From Leptolyngbya sp. BC1307 (lineage in GTDB: Bacteria; Cyanobacteriota; Cyanobacteriia; Phormidesmidales; Phormidesmidaceae), in assembly GCF_002286735.1 (NCBI RefSeq), contig NZ_NRTA01000015.1:1-64000 (forward strand): a DNA stretch of 64,000 nucleotides, in the 5' to 3' direction. The notes beneath the pieces were generated by a model. That model was not told the DNA's origin. It saw only the letters and a list, made by a program, of their open reading frames with translations, and did not search any database. Both the position numbers and the translations under genes were made by a program. Positions 30,068 to 39,397 of this stretch are shown here, piece by piece. The first letter of the stretch is position 1. Every line of letters starts with the position of its first letter.

Positions 30068-30775
30068 ATGCAAATTCCTTCTAGCCCATCTTCCTCCCCG
30101 CTAGGCTCCCAATTTCTTAAGGCGGGTGCTAGTCTGATTGAAGGTCAAAAAACTTCACACGCAGAATTTTCTTCGAAAGAGACATTGCACTTTCAAGGCA
30201 ACTATATCGGCCACATGGAGATGTATGCGGATGCGGCGAGCGTTGCCAAGTATCTAGATGCTCACCAGGAGTGGTTTCATCGCTGCGCTAAGCCAATGAC
30301 CGTAGAGTCTATTGGAAACAATGGCTATGGTCTAACGGTGGGCAAGTTTAAGAGTTTGAACCACGAGGTAGAGCCCAAGATCGGTTTGCACCTGCTGCCT
30401 CAAGATGAAGGCGTCTATCGCATCGAGACCATTCCTGTCCCTGGCTACGATCCGGTCGGCTACGATGTCGACTTTCGCGCTTCGATGTCGCTGTGCGAAA
30501 GCGCTGCAGAAGACCTTGAGGATTTACCGCCGGATCTACAGATCGATAAGACCACTCATATCGAATGGGAGCTAAACCTCTCTACCTGGGTAGAACTGCC
30601 GCGATTTGTTCAGGTCCTGCCCGATAACCTGGTCAAAGCCTCAGGTGATAAGCTGCTCAACCAAATTGTTCGCCAGGTCTCTAAACGACTGACCAGAAAG
30701 GTGCAGCAAGAATTTCACGCGGCCCTGAGCTTGCCGGTTCCCTGTGAGAATAAGCGTCGCTTCTGGCAGCGCTAG
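30068..30775 (+). CDS. DUF1997 family protein
   Basis: A 235-residue soluble protein of the DUF1997 family, found in cyanobacteria and plants. The core runs from about residue 35 (FSSKETLHFQGNYIGHMEMYADAASVAKYLDAHQEWFHRCAKPM, described not copied in full) to 200, including GLTVGKFKSLNHEVEPKIGLHL and WELNLSTWVELPRFVQVLP. No catalytic motif or membrane segment is visible. Function is unknown. The last 15 residues are basic. Confidence 0.75.
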   Translation: MQIPSSPSSSPLGSQFLKAGASLIEGQKTSHAEFSSKETLHFQGNYIGHMEMYADAASVAKYLDAHQEWFHRCAKPMTVESIGNNGYGLTVGKFKSLNHEVEPKIGLHLLPQDEGVYRIETIPVPGYDPVGYDVDFRASMSLCESAAEDLEDLPPDLQIDKTTHIEWELNLSTWVELPRFVQVLPDNLVKASGDKLLNQIVRQVSKRLTRKVQQEFHAALSLPVPCENKRRFWQR

Positions 30776-30837
30776 GGTCACCGCTTTAGAAACACAGCTT
30801 TATAAGCACAGCTTTAGAAAGGCAGCTTTCAGCAAAG

Positions 30838-31785
30838 CTAGAGGTCTGCGAATCGATCAGTAGCGGCTAGAAGGGCACTGGTGATTTCGGGCTCGGTAGC
30901 TGAGTGACCTGCTGCAGCGACTATTGTTAATTCAGCTTCGGGCCAAGCGCGGTGCAGTTCCCAGGCTGAGGCCATCGGACAAACCACGTCATATCGCCCT
31001 TGCACGATGACGGCTGGAATTTGACGGATGCGGTCTATGTTTTTGAGCAGCTGATCTGCTTCTGTGAAAAAGCCGCCGTTAACAAAGTAGTGACATTCAA
31101 TCCGAGCGAAGGCTTCGGCAAAGCGATCTCTGCCAAAGCGCTCAATCAGGTCAGTATCGGGGATTAATTTGCTGGTGCTCGCTTCCCAAATCGACCAGGC
31201 GCTGGCGGCGCTCTGACGAATCTGAGCATCGTCACTGGTCAGACGCTTGTAGTAAGCCGCGACCAGGTCATCGCGTTCAGCCGGGGGAATAGGGGCCAAA
31301 TAGCCTTCCCACGCATCCGGAAAGATGTAGCTTGCGCCAGACTGGTAGAACCAGCGAATTTCCTTGGCACGCAGCATGAAAATGCCTCGCAGGATCAGCG
31401 CGTAGCAGCGATCTGGATGGGTTTGGGCGTAGGCCAAAGCCAGGGTGCTGCCCCAGCTGCCACCAAAGACGGTCCATTGGGGAATAGAGAGATGCGATCG
31501 CAGCCGTTCAATATCGGCAACCAGATCCCATGTTGTGTTTTCAGTCAGCTCTGCGTGGGGTGTGCTGCGCCCGCAGCCCCGCTGGTCAAACAAAATAATG
31601 CGCCACCGGGCCGGGTCAAAAAACTGGCGATAGAGAGAAATGATGCCGCCACCGGGGCCGCCGTGTAAGAAGACAACGGGCTTACCGGCTGGGTTGCCCG
31701 CTTCTTCGTAGTACAGCGTATGCAGGGTTGAAACCGATAGCGTACCTTGGCGATAGGGTTGAATGGGGGGATATAGCTGGGGCAT
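30838..31785 (-). CDS. pip: Proline iminopeptidase
   Basis: A 315-residue alpha/beta hydrolase that removes N-terminal proline from peptides. Features: oxyanion segment LHGGPGGGI (about 40-48), DQRGCGRSTPHA (about 66-77), nucleophile elbow GGSWGSTLALAYA (about 106-118, Ser of GxSxG), the acid in GRYDVVCP (about 260-267) and the catalytic His in AGHSATEP (about 288-295). Length and motif order match the bacterial enzyme. Cytosolic, no signal peptide. Confidence 0.94.
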   Translation of the reverse strand: MPQLYPPIQPYRQGTLSVSTLHTLYYEEAGNPAGKPVVFLHGGPGGGIISLYRQFFDPARWRIILFDQRGCGRSTPHAELTENTTWDLVADIERLRSHLSIPQWTVFGGSWGSTLALAYAQTHPDRCYALILRGIFMLRAKEIRWFYQSGASYIFPDAWEGYLAPIPPAERDDLVAAYYKRLTSDDAQIRQSAASAWSIWEASTSKLIPDTDLIERFGRDRFAEAFARIECHYFVNGGFFTEADQLLKNIDRIRQIPAVIVQGRYDVVCPMASAWELHRAWPEAELTIVAAAGHSATEPEITSALLAATDRFADL

Positions 31786-31909
31786 GGTAAGAGACGATGA
31801 CTGCTGCCATTGTGACAGGAGATCTGACCCTTTAGCCTCTCTTTAGCCTGTAGATAGGCTGCTGCCGAGCTTTTCGGATCTGACGAAATATATTTAGGGT
31901 ACGATCACC

Positions 31910-32053
31910 CTATTCGAGCCGTTGCTCGGATTGCGCTTTTCGCAGACGTTGCTGGCGAGACCGCTTTAAGATCACCCTCCACTTGCCTGTTTTAGGGTCG
32001 CGCAGTGAGATAAAAGGGTTCGGTTTGAGCGGACGACGGCTGGCTTTGGGCAT
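31910..32053 (-). CDS. Small basic conserved protein
   Basis: A 47-residue protein starting MPKASRRPLKPNPFISLRDP and ending in a highly basic helix (ILKRSRQQRLRKAQSEQRLE). The KPNPFxxxRDPxTGKW pattern is, as I recall, conserved in many cyanobacterial small proteins of unknown function. The ATG at 32053 is preferred over an upstream ATG at 32104, since the extra residues look random. Its basic charge would allow nucleic-acid binding, which is only a guess. Confidence 0.6.
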   Translation of the reverse strand: MPKASRRPLKPNPFISLRDPKTGKWRVILKRSRQQRLRKAQSEQRLE

Positions 32054-32230
32054 ATCATGCACCCGGGAATACATTCTATTAGGGTACTCGGTATAGATTG
32101 ACACCAGTGTGACGGCGGCGGTTAGCGGCTAGTGATAGGCATCACCATAGTCAATTGCGCTGAGGCTGGCTTTCAGCTCACTACAAATTTTGGTACGGTT
32201 GCACTAAGGATACGAACGGTTTTGGGGTCT

Positions 32231-34414
32231 ATGACAGTAGAAGTTTGGCCAGGGCGATCGCACCCACTTGGCGCAACCTGGGAGCGAGAGGGGACTAATT
32301 TTGCGCTGTTTTCTGAAAACGCGACTGGGGTCATCCTATGTCTGTTTGATTCCACTGGCGGCGAGACCCAGGTGCGTTTACCCCAGGTAACCAACTACGT
32401 CTGGCATGGGTTTTTACCCGGCATCGGGCCAGGTCAGCACTATGGCTTCCGGGTAGAAGGGCCTTATCAGCCGGAGGCAGGTCATCGGTTTAACGCGAAC
32501 AAGCTGCTGATCGATCCGTACGCTAAAGCGATTACGGGTGATATTCGCTTCGGGCCGGAGCTATTCAGCTTTCCGATGGATCACTTTGGCGATCGCGAAC
32601 GGGATCTAGCCTTTTCGACTGCCGATAGCGCGGCCTCAATGCCTAAGTCAGTGGTCATTGATCCTAGCTTTGACTGGCAAGATGACGTTCATCCCGATAT
32701 CCCCTGGGATCAAACCATCATCTATGAGGTTCACGTTCGCGGCTTTACTCAGCAGCAGCCGAAGATTCCGGTAGAACTGCGGGGTACATACGCAGGGATG
32801 GCGCATCCGGAGGCGATCGCCCATCTCAAAAAACTGGGGATTACGGCTGTAGAGCTGCTGCCGGTTCATCACTATGACGTTCATCCAGGGCATTTGGTGA
32901 CCACCGGGCTGCACAACTATTGGGGGTACGATTCTCTAGGTTATTTTTCGCCCCATGCTGGCTATAGCTCAGATGGCTGCCACGGTCAGCAGGTGCGCGA
33001 GTTCAAAGAAATGGTGAAAGCGCTGCATCAGGCAGGCATTGAAGTCATTCTAGATGTGGTCTATAACCACACTGGCGAAGGCAATCACCTTGGCCCGACA
33101 TTTTCCCTTAGAGGGACAGACAATGCCGCCTACTACCGCCTGGTCGAAACCGCGCCCCGCTATTATATGGACTTCACAGGCTGCGGCAATTCGCTCAATG
33201 TGCGTCACCCTCAGGTGCTCAAGCTGATTATGGATAGTCTGCGCTATTGGGTGCAGGAGATGCACGTAGACGGCTTCCGGTTTGACCTGGCTTCGGCGCT
33301 GGCCCGCGAGCTGTACGAAGTGGACCGGCTTTCGGCCTTTTTCGACATCATCCATCAAGATCCGGTGCTATCGACGACCAAACTCATCGCTGAACCTTGG
33401 GATCTCGGTGAGGGCGGCTATCAGGTCGGCAATTTCCCGCTGCTATGGTCTGAGTGGAATGGTAAATATCGAGATACTATTCGCGACTTTTGGCGAGGTG
33501 AGCACTATAGCTTGGGAGACTTTGCGTCTCGCTTCACCGGCAGCTCTGACCTCTACCAAAATGACGGTCGTCTGCCCCATGCCAGTATCAACTTCATTAC
33601 CGCTCACGATGGCTTTACCATCAACGACTTGGTGAGCTACAACGAAAAGCACAACGAAGCCAACGGCGAGGGCAACCGCGATGGCGAGAGCTACAACCGC
33701 TCCTGGAACTGTGGCGCAGAAGGGCAGAGTGACGATCCCCAGATTTTGGCGCTGAGGGCCCAGCAGCGTCGCAATTTGCTGACTACTCTGATGCTCTCTC
33801 AAGGGGTACCTATGCTCTTAGGCGGCGATGAGATGGGCCGCACAACTCAGGGCAATAACAACACCTATTGTCAGGATAGTGAGCTGTCCTGGTTTCAGTG
33901 GAACCTTCAGCCCGACGACCAGGCGCTACTGACCTTTACTCGCCAGCTCATTGCTTTTCGCCGGGCTCACCCCGTCTTTAGCCGCCATCACTGGTTTTTT
34001 GGCCGTGAAATTCACGGGTCTGGCGTGGTCGATATTGGCTGGTTTCATATCGACGGGAGTGCCATTGACAATGACGAATGGCATAATAACGCTACCAAAG
34101 CCATCAGCATTTTTGTCAATGGGGCGGAGATCCCCAATGTAGACAGCCGGGGGCAGCGCATTTTTGACGATAGCTTCTTACTGTTTTTCAATCCTTCGGC
34201 TGAGCCATTGCCGTTTAGTGTGCCTACTTCGATTGAGAACCAGCAGTGGCAGACTTTGATAGATACTAAAGAGCCCAGTGGTTTTGTTGAAAAGGGAAAG
34301 ATTTACTGCCGGGAGCATACGGTGACGGTAGCGGCGCGATCGCTGATGGTGCTAAGCTGCGCCCACTGCTTCAGCATGGCTGCTATCAACGATCCCACTT
34401 ATCACGCTGAGTAA
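32231..34414 (+). CDS. glgX: Glycogen debranching enzyme GlgX (isoamylase type)
   Basis: A 727-residue GH13 enzyme that cleaves alpha-1,6 branches of phosphorylase-limited glycogen. The N-terminal CBM48 (PGRSHPLGATWEREGTNFALFS) is followed by the (beta/alpha)8 barrel with DVVYNHTGEG (about 276), the nucleophile Asp in GFRFDLASAL (about 348), the acid Glu in IAEPWDLG (about 384) and FITAHDGFTIND (about 457). The C-terminal beta domain starts near 610. ATG 32231 is chosen; the frame extends upstream to 32132 but those residues are not family-like. Confidence 0.95.
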   Translation: MTVEVWPGRSHPLGATWEREGTNFALFSENATGVILCLFDSTGGETQVRLPQVTNYVWHGFLPGIGPGQHYGFRVEGPYQPEAGHRFNANKLLIDPYAKAITGDIRFGPELFSFPMDHFGDRERDLAFSTADSAASMPKSVVIDPSFDWQDDVHPDIPWDQTIIYEVHVRGFTQQQPKIPVELRGTYAGMAHPEAIAHLKKLGITAVELLPVHHYDVHPGHLVTTGLHNYWGYDSLGYFSPHAGYSSDGCHGQQVREFKEMVKALHQAGIEVILDVVYNHTGEGNHLGPTFSLRGTDNAAYYRLVETAPRYYMDFTGCGNSLNVRHPQVLKLIMDSLRYWVQEMHVDGFRFDLASALARELYEVDRLSAFFDIIHQDPVLSTTKLIAEPWDLGEGGYQVGNFPLLWSEWNGKYRDTIRDFWRGEHYSLGDFASRFTGSSDLYQNDGRLPHASINFITAHDGFTINDLVSYNEKHNEANGEGNRDGESYNRSWNCGAEGQSDDPQILALRAQQRRNLLTTLMLSQGVPMLLGGDEMGRTTQGNNNTYCQDSELSWFQWNLQPDDQALLTFTRQLIAFRRAHPVFSRHHWFFGREIHGSGVVDIGWFHIDGSAIDNDEWHNNATKAISIFVNGAEIPNVDSRGQRIFDDSFLLFFNPSAEPLPFSVPTSIENQQWQTLIDTKEPSGFVEKGKIYCREHTVTVAARSLMVLSCAHCFSMAAINDPTYHAE

Positions 34415-34485
34415 AAGCAGTCCGACTAAGCGCCGTTCAGCCGCGCCACACGATCACGCTTCATAATCAGCGCCCTACAAGAACA

Positions 34486-34848
34486 ATGTCTTGCTATCCC
34501 AATATCTATCAAGTGGTCAAACAGATTCCTTATGGGAAAGTGGCTACCTATGGTCAGGTAGCCGACTTAGCAGGGCTGATGGGTAAGCCCAGAGTAGTTG
34601 GCTATGCCCTTTACCAGGTAACCGCCGACAGCGACATTCCCTGGCATAGAGTCATCAACGCCAAAGGAGAAGTTTCCCGCTCTTCACTAAGAGACGGTAC
34701 TGACGATCTACAACAGCTATTGCTAGAAGCAGAAGGGATCGCGTTTAAGAAAGGAAAAGTAGACCTGAAGCAGTACAGATGGCAACCCGATTTCGCGCAA
34801 ATCGACCAACTGATTGAGGGTCACGTAACTAAGTCAGCTCAAAACTGA
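34486..34848 (+). CDS. Alkyltransferase-like protein (ATL), MGMT fold
   Basis: A 120-residue protein of the MGMT DNA-binding fold: IPYGKVATYGQVADLAG (about 14-30) and the PRVVGYAL (about 35-42) arginine-finger helix. Where MGMT has Pro-Cys-His-Arg with its alkyl-accepting cysteine, this protein has PWHR (52-55, Trp53). That replacement defines ATL proteins, which bind O6-alkylguanine, flip it and flag it for nucleotide excision repair without transferring the alkyl group. No UvrA/B genes are near. Confidence 0.9.
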   Translation: MSCYPNIYQVVKQIPYGKVATYGQVADLAGLMGKPRVVGYALYQVTADSDIPWHRVINAKGEVSRSSLRDGTDDLQQLLLEAEGIAFKKGKVDLKQYRWQPDFAQIDQLIEGHVTKSAQN

Positions 34849-34925
34849 TAGCTGAAGACCGCAACTACCTGATCAAGAAGCCGCTTGTCTGCCGGTCTGT
34901 ACAATCTGGAACTTAGCCTGGTCTC

Positions 34926-35192
34926 TTAGACGGGCATCATCACTGAAGACTGCATCGCTGTCTCTAGTTCGATAGTCAGCTCGTCGGGTTCTGAGCTGTG
35001 CTGCAGGCTAGTTTGAATTTGCTGCGCCCCTTCCTGCTGCAGGTCTTCAATATAGCCAGGCTGGGCTTGAATCGCTTCTGTCTCGCTATCAAATGGTCCG
35101 AAATAATAAATGCAATGGGGTTCTGCCGTAGTGATTTTGACCCACCAAGGCGTAGAGAACAGACCGAACAAGTTACCAAAAAAGTTTTTCAT
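34926..35192 (-). CDS. DUF1816 domain protein
   Basis: An 88-residue small cyanobacterial protein. PWWVKITTAEPHCIYYFGPFDSETEA (about 15-40, split in the family as WWVxIxT..P.C.YYFGPF) is the DUF1816 signature. The rest is acidic and Gln-rich. The ATG at 35192 begins where family members begin; the frame also opens at an upstream ATG (35240). Function is unknown. Confidence 0.75.
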   Translation of the reverse strand: MKNFFGNLFGLFSTPWWVKITTAEPHCIYYFGPFDSETEAIQAQPGYIEDLQQEGAQQIQTSLQHSSEPDELTIELETAMQSSVMMPV

Positions 35193-35528
35193 CACAGTAA
35201 TAGGGGATGTCTTTACAGATGGACGGATGCGGCTAGCCAAACGAATATGACCTGCGGATGGCTAGAGGAAACCTTTTATATCTGACTGTCAGAGGAGCCT
35301 GTAGCCCCTCTATAGAAACTTTAGCTATGCCCTTAGCTGCACAAGGAAGAGGTGAAAATTTGGATGGCTGCTAGGCAAACCGCTGGGGAAGCAGTGATAC
35401 AGCTTGGCGTGCAGCCACACTTCCTGGATAAACAGATTGTTCAAGAACTTTATCTTAGAGCAAATGCCTAGCTATGAATGTTTGAGCATAACAATTTTGA
35501 AGAGAAACCATATTCAGCACTTGCATCT
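35193..35528. other. Intergenic region with one hairpin
   Basis: Between DUF1816 and rlmB, both reading left. AGAGGAGC-CTGTA-GCCCCTCT (35291-35311) forms an 8-bp stem with one mismatch. There is no U-run on either side. It could be an mRNA end or attenuator for the upstream rlmB. A 64-codon plus-strand frame (35404-35598) that enters rlmB antisense is not supported. Confidence 0.4.
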
Positions 35529-36635
35529 TTATACTTCGTTACCTGAAGAACTAGCAATCGTTAAAGCCGGCAATTTTTTTACCCAGGCTTGGCGATAGAT
35601 CTCGTAGAGAGCCATGCCAGTCGCCACAGATGCATTGAGGCTAGGCGTTTTGCCCCGTAGCTCAATCGCTACCAGCGAATCACAAAGATTTTGTACCGAT
35701 AGGCTCAGACCGGCTCCCTCAGCCCCTACCACCAAGACAACAGGGGCGGAAAAGTCAGCGGTGTGAATCGGCTGCGCGGCTTCGGCAGCTAAGCCGTAAA
35801 TCCAGAACTCACTCTTTTTCAGGTATTCTAACGATCGCCCTAGATTCACAACTCTAGCAATAGGAATATTCTCCAAAGCGCCAGCGGCCACTTTAGAAAC
35901 AGTAGAGGTGACCCCCACTGCTCGCCGCTGCGGGATCACGATCCCCTGAGCGCCAATGGCCTCTGCTGAGCGAATAATCGCGCCTAAATTATGCGGATCG
36001 GTAATGCCATCAGCGGCAACAATCACCGGGCGGCGAGCCGCTGCTTTGGCCTGTTCCACCAGTATCTCTAGCTCGACATATTCGTAAGCTGCTACCTGAG
36101 CCACAATGCCTTGATGGCTGGCTCCCTGTGTCATCTGAGACAGGCGCAGGCTGTCAACTTCATCAATCACCGCCCCGTTAGCCTTGGCTTCTACAATCAA
36201 GGGGCGAAAGCGGGAATCGTAGCGGAGCTTGGCATTAATCCAGAGGCGATTGAGCGATCGCTTAGCGGCGATCGCCGCTTCTACTGAATGACGGCCATAG
36301 ATCAGGTCTGGTTTAAGATCTTCTAGGGCAGTATCGCCATCTTCAATATCGTCGCGACGGCGGTCTCTAAAATTTTCGCCAGAGGCGCGGTCAGATCTGG
36401 GCTTGCCAAACGACTTACCGGGCTTAGCGGGAACTCTCCCTTTGGCTAGCTGCGGGCGGTCCGACTGCTTAGGTCTGCTGCTGCCAGTAGACTTTCCAGT
36501 AGACTTTGATTTAATTCTTGGCTTTGACCCAGCGTTAGAACTGGCGCTGGTACGAGGTTTAGGGCCTGATTTTCGGTGGCGAGAAGGTTTCGAAGATGGT
36601 GCTGAAAAATCGGATGGATGCTCTGGGCCGCTCAC
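35529..36635 (-). CDS. rlmB: 23S rRNA 2'-O-ribose methyltransferase (TrmH/RlmB family)
   Basis: A 368-residue SPOUT methyltransferase. A long, basic, disordered N-terminus (about 1-105, Ser/Lys/Arg/Pro-rich) precedes the substrate-binding domain ([22 protein letters not shown]) and the SPOUT core: [20 protein letters not shown] (motif 1), [12 protein letters not shown] (motif 2) and [20 protein letters not shown] (motif 3, knot). It most likely methylates G2251-type sites of 23S rRNA. GTG 36635 is favoured over TTG 36668, because AGAGGA lies 7 bases before GTG. It may share a transcript with mini-RNase III. Confidence 0.9.
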   Translation of the reverse strand: MSGPEHPSDFSAPSSKPSRHRKSGPKPRTSASSNAGSKPRIKSKSTGKSTGSSRPKQSDRPQLAKGRVPAKPGKSFGKPRSDRASGENFRDRRRDDIEDGDTALEDLKPDLIYGRHSVEAAIAAKRSLNRLWINAKLRYDSRFRPLIVEAKANGAVIDEVDSLRLSQMTQGASHQGIVAQVAAYEYVELEILVEQAKAAARRPVIVAADGITDPHNLGAIIRSAEAIGAQGIVIPQRRAVGVTSTVSKVAAGALENIPIARVVNLGRSLEYLKKSEFWIYGLAAEAAQPIHTADFSAPVVLVVGAEGAGLSLSVQNLCDSLVAIELRGKTPSLNASVATGMALYEIYRQAWVKKLPALTIASSSGNEV

Positions 36636-36826
36636 GCGCAATTCCTCTGATAGTTCCTGGTCTGACAATTCCTTTGGAGCTGAATACTCTTACAACCAGT
36701 GTAGGCGGACTGATACCTGATGGGTATGACGTTTAAGTCACAATAAAACATCTAATGTTGGGAGATCTATAACCTGCTGCAGAGATAAACTGGCAGACCT
36801 TAAGTACCTCCAGGTCAGAAAGGGGC

Positions 36827-37387
36827 CTATATTTCCAACCGATTCAGCAAATTGAGCAGGCGAGGCTGATCGTTGAGATAGAGAAAACCGACTAAAGCCT
36901 CAAAACCAGTGGCTTTTTGATACTCTTTGGCTCCTACTCGGCGATGGCGGCCAGAGGTCGCATTTCGCCCGCGCCGCAAAATTTCTTTCTCTGCGTCGCT
37001 TAAGTAGGGGATAAGGACATCTGCGTACTCTGCCTGCTGTTCGGCTTTAACCTCAGCGACGACCTGCTGGTGGTAGTGGCGGATGCGCTTAGCGGGAATC
37101 AGGAGGCGCGATCGCACATACAGCTCAAAAACGGCATCGCCTATGTAAGCCAGAGAGATGGGTGCAATCGAACCTGTCCGAGCAGCCGAAAGCTCATCCC
37201 CTAGCGGCGTGTTAATCAACTGAGTGAAACTGTCTTGCCCGCTCTCTTGAGCGGGATCAGCCGCTAACTCTTTGTCTGGTGGTGACGGCGGAACATTGGC
37301 TGATGAATGATTGGACGGCAGCTGTACCACAGTGGATTTTGCCAGAAACAGCAGACAGCCGCCTTGCCCATGGCCGCTGAGCCCCAA
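36827..37387 (-). CDS. mrnC: Mini-ribonuclease 3 (MrnC)-like protein
   Basis: A protein of up to 186 residues with an RNase III catalytic domain but no dsRNA-binding domain: ISLAYIGDAVFELYVRSRLL (about 76-95) with the catalytic Asp/Glu helix, RNATSGRHRRVGAKEYQKATGFEALVGFLYL (about 138-168). Mini-III trims 23S rRNA precursors in Bacillus and probably here. The N-terminal 60 residues are variable. The start is a TTG at 37387 in the longest form; GTG 37330 is an alternative; neither has a clear ribosome site. Confidence 0.8.
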   Translation of the reverse strand: MGLSGHGQGGCLLFLAKSTVVQLPSNHSSANVPPSPPDKELAADPAQESGQDSFTQLINTPLGDELSAARTGSIAPISLAYIGDAVFELYVRSRLLIPAKRIRHYHQQVVAEVKAEQQAEYADVLIPYLSDAEKEILRRGRNATSGRHRRVGAKEYQKATGFEALVGFLYLNDQPRLLNLLNRLEI

Positions 37388-37494
37388 CGCTAAAAGCGAG
37401 TGCCTGAGCGTTGACGACGATACTTACGGCAGTAGAGCAGCAGAGGGCCATGAAAAAGTCTTCAGGCAAAGGGATCTCTAATGTAGAGAAACCG

Positions 37495-37863
37495 CTAAAG
37501 CTTTTTCAAGTTTTCGATGGCGGCATCTACATTGGGCTGCAAAGATAAAAACTGCTCTAATCGAACCAGCTTAACCGTTTGCGTCACCCGAGGATTGCTG
37601 ACCACTTGGAGGCTACCGCTCTCGCCTTTGGCCTTTTTAACCAAGCGAACCAGTGCGCCCAGGCCAGAACTGTCAACAAAGTCAATTGTGGACAAATCTA
37701 GGATGATATGAGCTGGGCCATCTTCAATGTACTTATTGATAACCTTCAGAAAAGTTGGCTCTGAAAAAGCATCTAAAAGCCCGGTGAGGCGAAAAATTTG
37801 ACATTTTCCCCTAACTTCGCGGGTGCCTCTAAGACTAACTGTTAGGGTGAGCGACTCAGCGAT
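37495..37863 (-). CDS. STAS-domain anti-sigma factor antagonist, probable ATC start
   Basis: A 122-residue STAS protein. From the proposed start it reads xAESLTLTVSLRGTREVRG, then QIFRLTGLLDAFSEPTF, HIILDLSTIDFVDSSGLGAL (Ser65/Ser66 in the phosphorylatable DSSG) and VTQTVKLVRLEQFLSL. Such proteins release partners by partner switching with a kinase. The family start aligns with codon ATC at 37861-37863. AGGAGG lies 7 bases before it; an in-frame TAA lies 15 codons upstream, and no ATG, GTG or TTG occurs between that TAA and a TTG inside the domain (37695). Confidence 0.85.
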   Translation of the reverse strand: MAESLTLTVSLRGTREVRGKCQIFRLTGLLDAFSEPTFLKVINKYIEDGPAHIILDLSTIDFVDSSGLGALVRLVKKAKGESGSLQVVSNPRVTQTVKLVRLEQFLSLQPNVDAAIENLKKL

Positions 37864-37870
37864 GGGAGGA

Positions 37871-37876
37871 CCTCCT
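37871..37876 (-). promoter_or_regulatory. Shine-Dalgarno AGGAGG placing an ATC start
   Basis: On the minus strand AGGAGG (complement of 37871-37876) is followed by TCCTCCC and then ATC. The strong site at ideal spacing is the main reason to accept the non-standard start. GGAGG and the following CCTCC are complementary but too close to fold on themselves. Confidence 0.75.
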
Positions 37877-38025
37877 GATGTGCCTAGCGTTGAACGACAA
37901 TATGACGCTTAAGTATAGGTCAAGATACTATCGACTGCAAGATAGAATTTAGTCTTGCGGTATATCCCTCTCAAGACATGGCTATTATGCCCGCCACTGG
38001 GGCATTCTCTTGCAGACAAAATAAA

Positions 38026-39240
38026 TCATTGCGTCGTTTTTGCGGATGCTTGCCGCTCGCGCATGGCCTTTACAAAGTTGGCAAACAGGTAGTCAGCATC
38101 GTGGGGGCCAGGACTCGCTTCGGGGTGATATTGCACAGAGAAGACGGGCAACTGACGGTGGCGGATGCCTGCGACCGTCCGATCATTGAGATTGAGATGG
38201 GTGATCTCGACCTGTGTTTCGTCAATAGAGTCGGCATCGAGCGCAAACCCATGATTTTGACTGGTAATTTCAATCTGCTCGGTGAGACCGCAGGGCTGGT
38301 TGAGTCCGCGATGGCCAAACTTAAGCTTGAAGGTTTCAGCGCCTAGAGATAGCCCCAAGATCTGATGACCCATACAGATGCCAAAGGTGGGTAGCTGACT
38401 TTCGACTAGCGCGCGGGTGAGCTGAGGCGCATTGGTGACAGCGGCTGGATCGCCTGGGCCATTGGATAGAAATATACCGTCGGGCCGGTAGCTCAATATC
38501 TCTTCTGCTGATGTGTCAGCGGGAACGACGGTCACATGACAACCATAGCTAGCCAGGCGTCTTAAGATGTTGCGCTTGATGCCAAAATCAACGGCAACGA
38601 CCTTTAAAGGTCGCTCTTCAGTGCTAGTAGCGGGAGGCTCTAGGACTACGCCAGGACTGCCGGGATCGGCTATAGGCTGGCTCTCAGCGCTGAAAGCCCA
38701 GCCCTGACCTGTGGCCTCGCGCCATTCATAGATCTCCTGAGTGGTGACTTCTCTGACTAAGTTCAGCCCTTCCATCGAAGGGAGGGTTTGTAGCTGACGC
38801 AGCAGTTCTTCTGGGTCAAGCACTTCACTGGAGATAGCGCCATTCATTGCCCCGGCGCTGCGCAATTGGCGGGTGAGGGCGCGCGTATCGATGCCGTAGA
38901 TGCCTGGGATAGAATGCGCTTTGAGATAATCGCTGAGCGATTGAGTTGATCGCCAGCTGCTGGGGCGATCGCAGATATTTTTGGCGATCGCTCCGCGTAC
39001 AAAGGGCCGAGCTGATTCTTCGTCTTCAGGATTGACGCCGGTATTGCCCAGCTCTGGATAGGTGAACGTGACAATTTGACCGCAGTAACTAGGGTCTGTC
39101 AGCACTTCCTGGTAGCCGGTCATTCCTGTATTGAAGACAACCTCACCCATCGTGGTACCCGCCGCTCCAAATGACCAACCTCGATAGATAGAACCATCTT
39201 CTAAAATGAGCAAAGCAGGCTGAGCAGCGGGATTAAACAT
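38026..39240 (-). CDS. carA: Carbamoyl-phosphate synthase small subunit
   Basis: A 404-residue glutaminase subunit providing ammonia for carbamoyl phosphate. The N-terminal CarA domain ([35 protein letters not shown]) is followed by the class I glutamine amidotransferase domain: [12 protein letters not shown] (oxyanion), [16 protein letters not shown] with nucleophile Cys, and the late [10 protein letters not shown] with catalytic His/Glu. It reads left and is divergent from the protease gene; carB is not in this window. Confidence 0.96.
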   Translation of the reverse strand: MFNPAAQPALLILEDGSIYRGWSFGAAGTTMGEVVFNTGMTGYQEVLTDPSYCGQIVTFTYPELGNTGVNPEDEESARPFVRGAIAKNICDRPSSWRSTQSLSDYLKAHSIPGIYGIDTRALTRQLRSAGAMNGAISSEVLDPEELLRQLQTLPSMEGLNLVREVTTQEIYEWREATGQGWAFSAESQPIADPGSPGVVLEPPATSTEERPLKVVAVDFGIKRNILRRLASYGCHVTVVPADTSAEEILSYRPDGIFLSNGPGDPAAVTNAPQLTRALVESQLPTFGICMGHQILGLSLGAETFKLKFGHRGLNQPCGLTEQIEITSQNHGFALDADSIDETQVEITHLNLNDRTVAGIRHRQLPVFSVQYHPEASPGPHDADYLFANFVKAMRERQASAKTTQ

Positions 39241-39280
39241 AAGTTAGCTAAAAGTGAACGCCAAGCTGAAAATACTGAGT

Positions 39281-39327
39281 CTGTCAGAGGTTTGACTAAA
39301 GATCTATCAGAGTCTGACCAAAAGATC
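39281..39327. repeat. Imperfect 24-bp direct repeat upstream of carA
   Basis: CTGTCAGAGGTTTGACTAAAGATC (split for reading: first half CTGTCAGAGG, 39281-39304) and a near copy beginning CTATCAGAG (39304-39327) differ at about four positions and one shifted base. An inverted AGTCAGAC follows at about 39343. The repeats lie between carA and the divergent protease gene and might be a regulator site. Confidence 0.4.
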
Positions 39328-39397
39328 CGTATTAAGACGAGAGTCAGACAGAAAATAGTCAGGGAAATTTAGAGATAGATCAGGTGAAACATCAATC

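Noticed and set aside
35404-35598. Small plus-strand frame between DUF1816 and rlmB
   Set aside because: No ribosome site, no known pattern, and it enters the rlmB coding region antisense.
37978-38346. A 122-codon plus-strand open frame at the carA 3' end
   Set aside because: It is antisense to the well-conserved amidotransferase domain of carA, and shows no family features.
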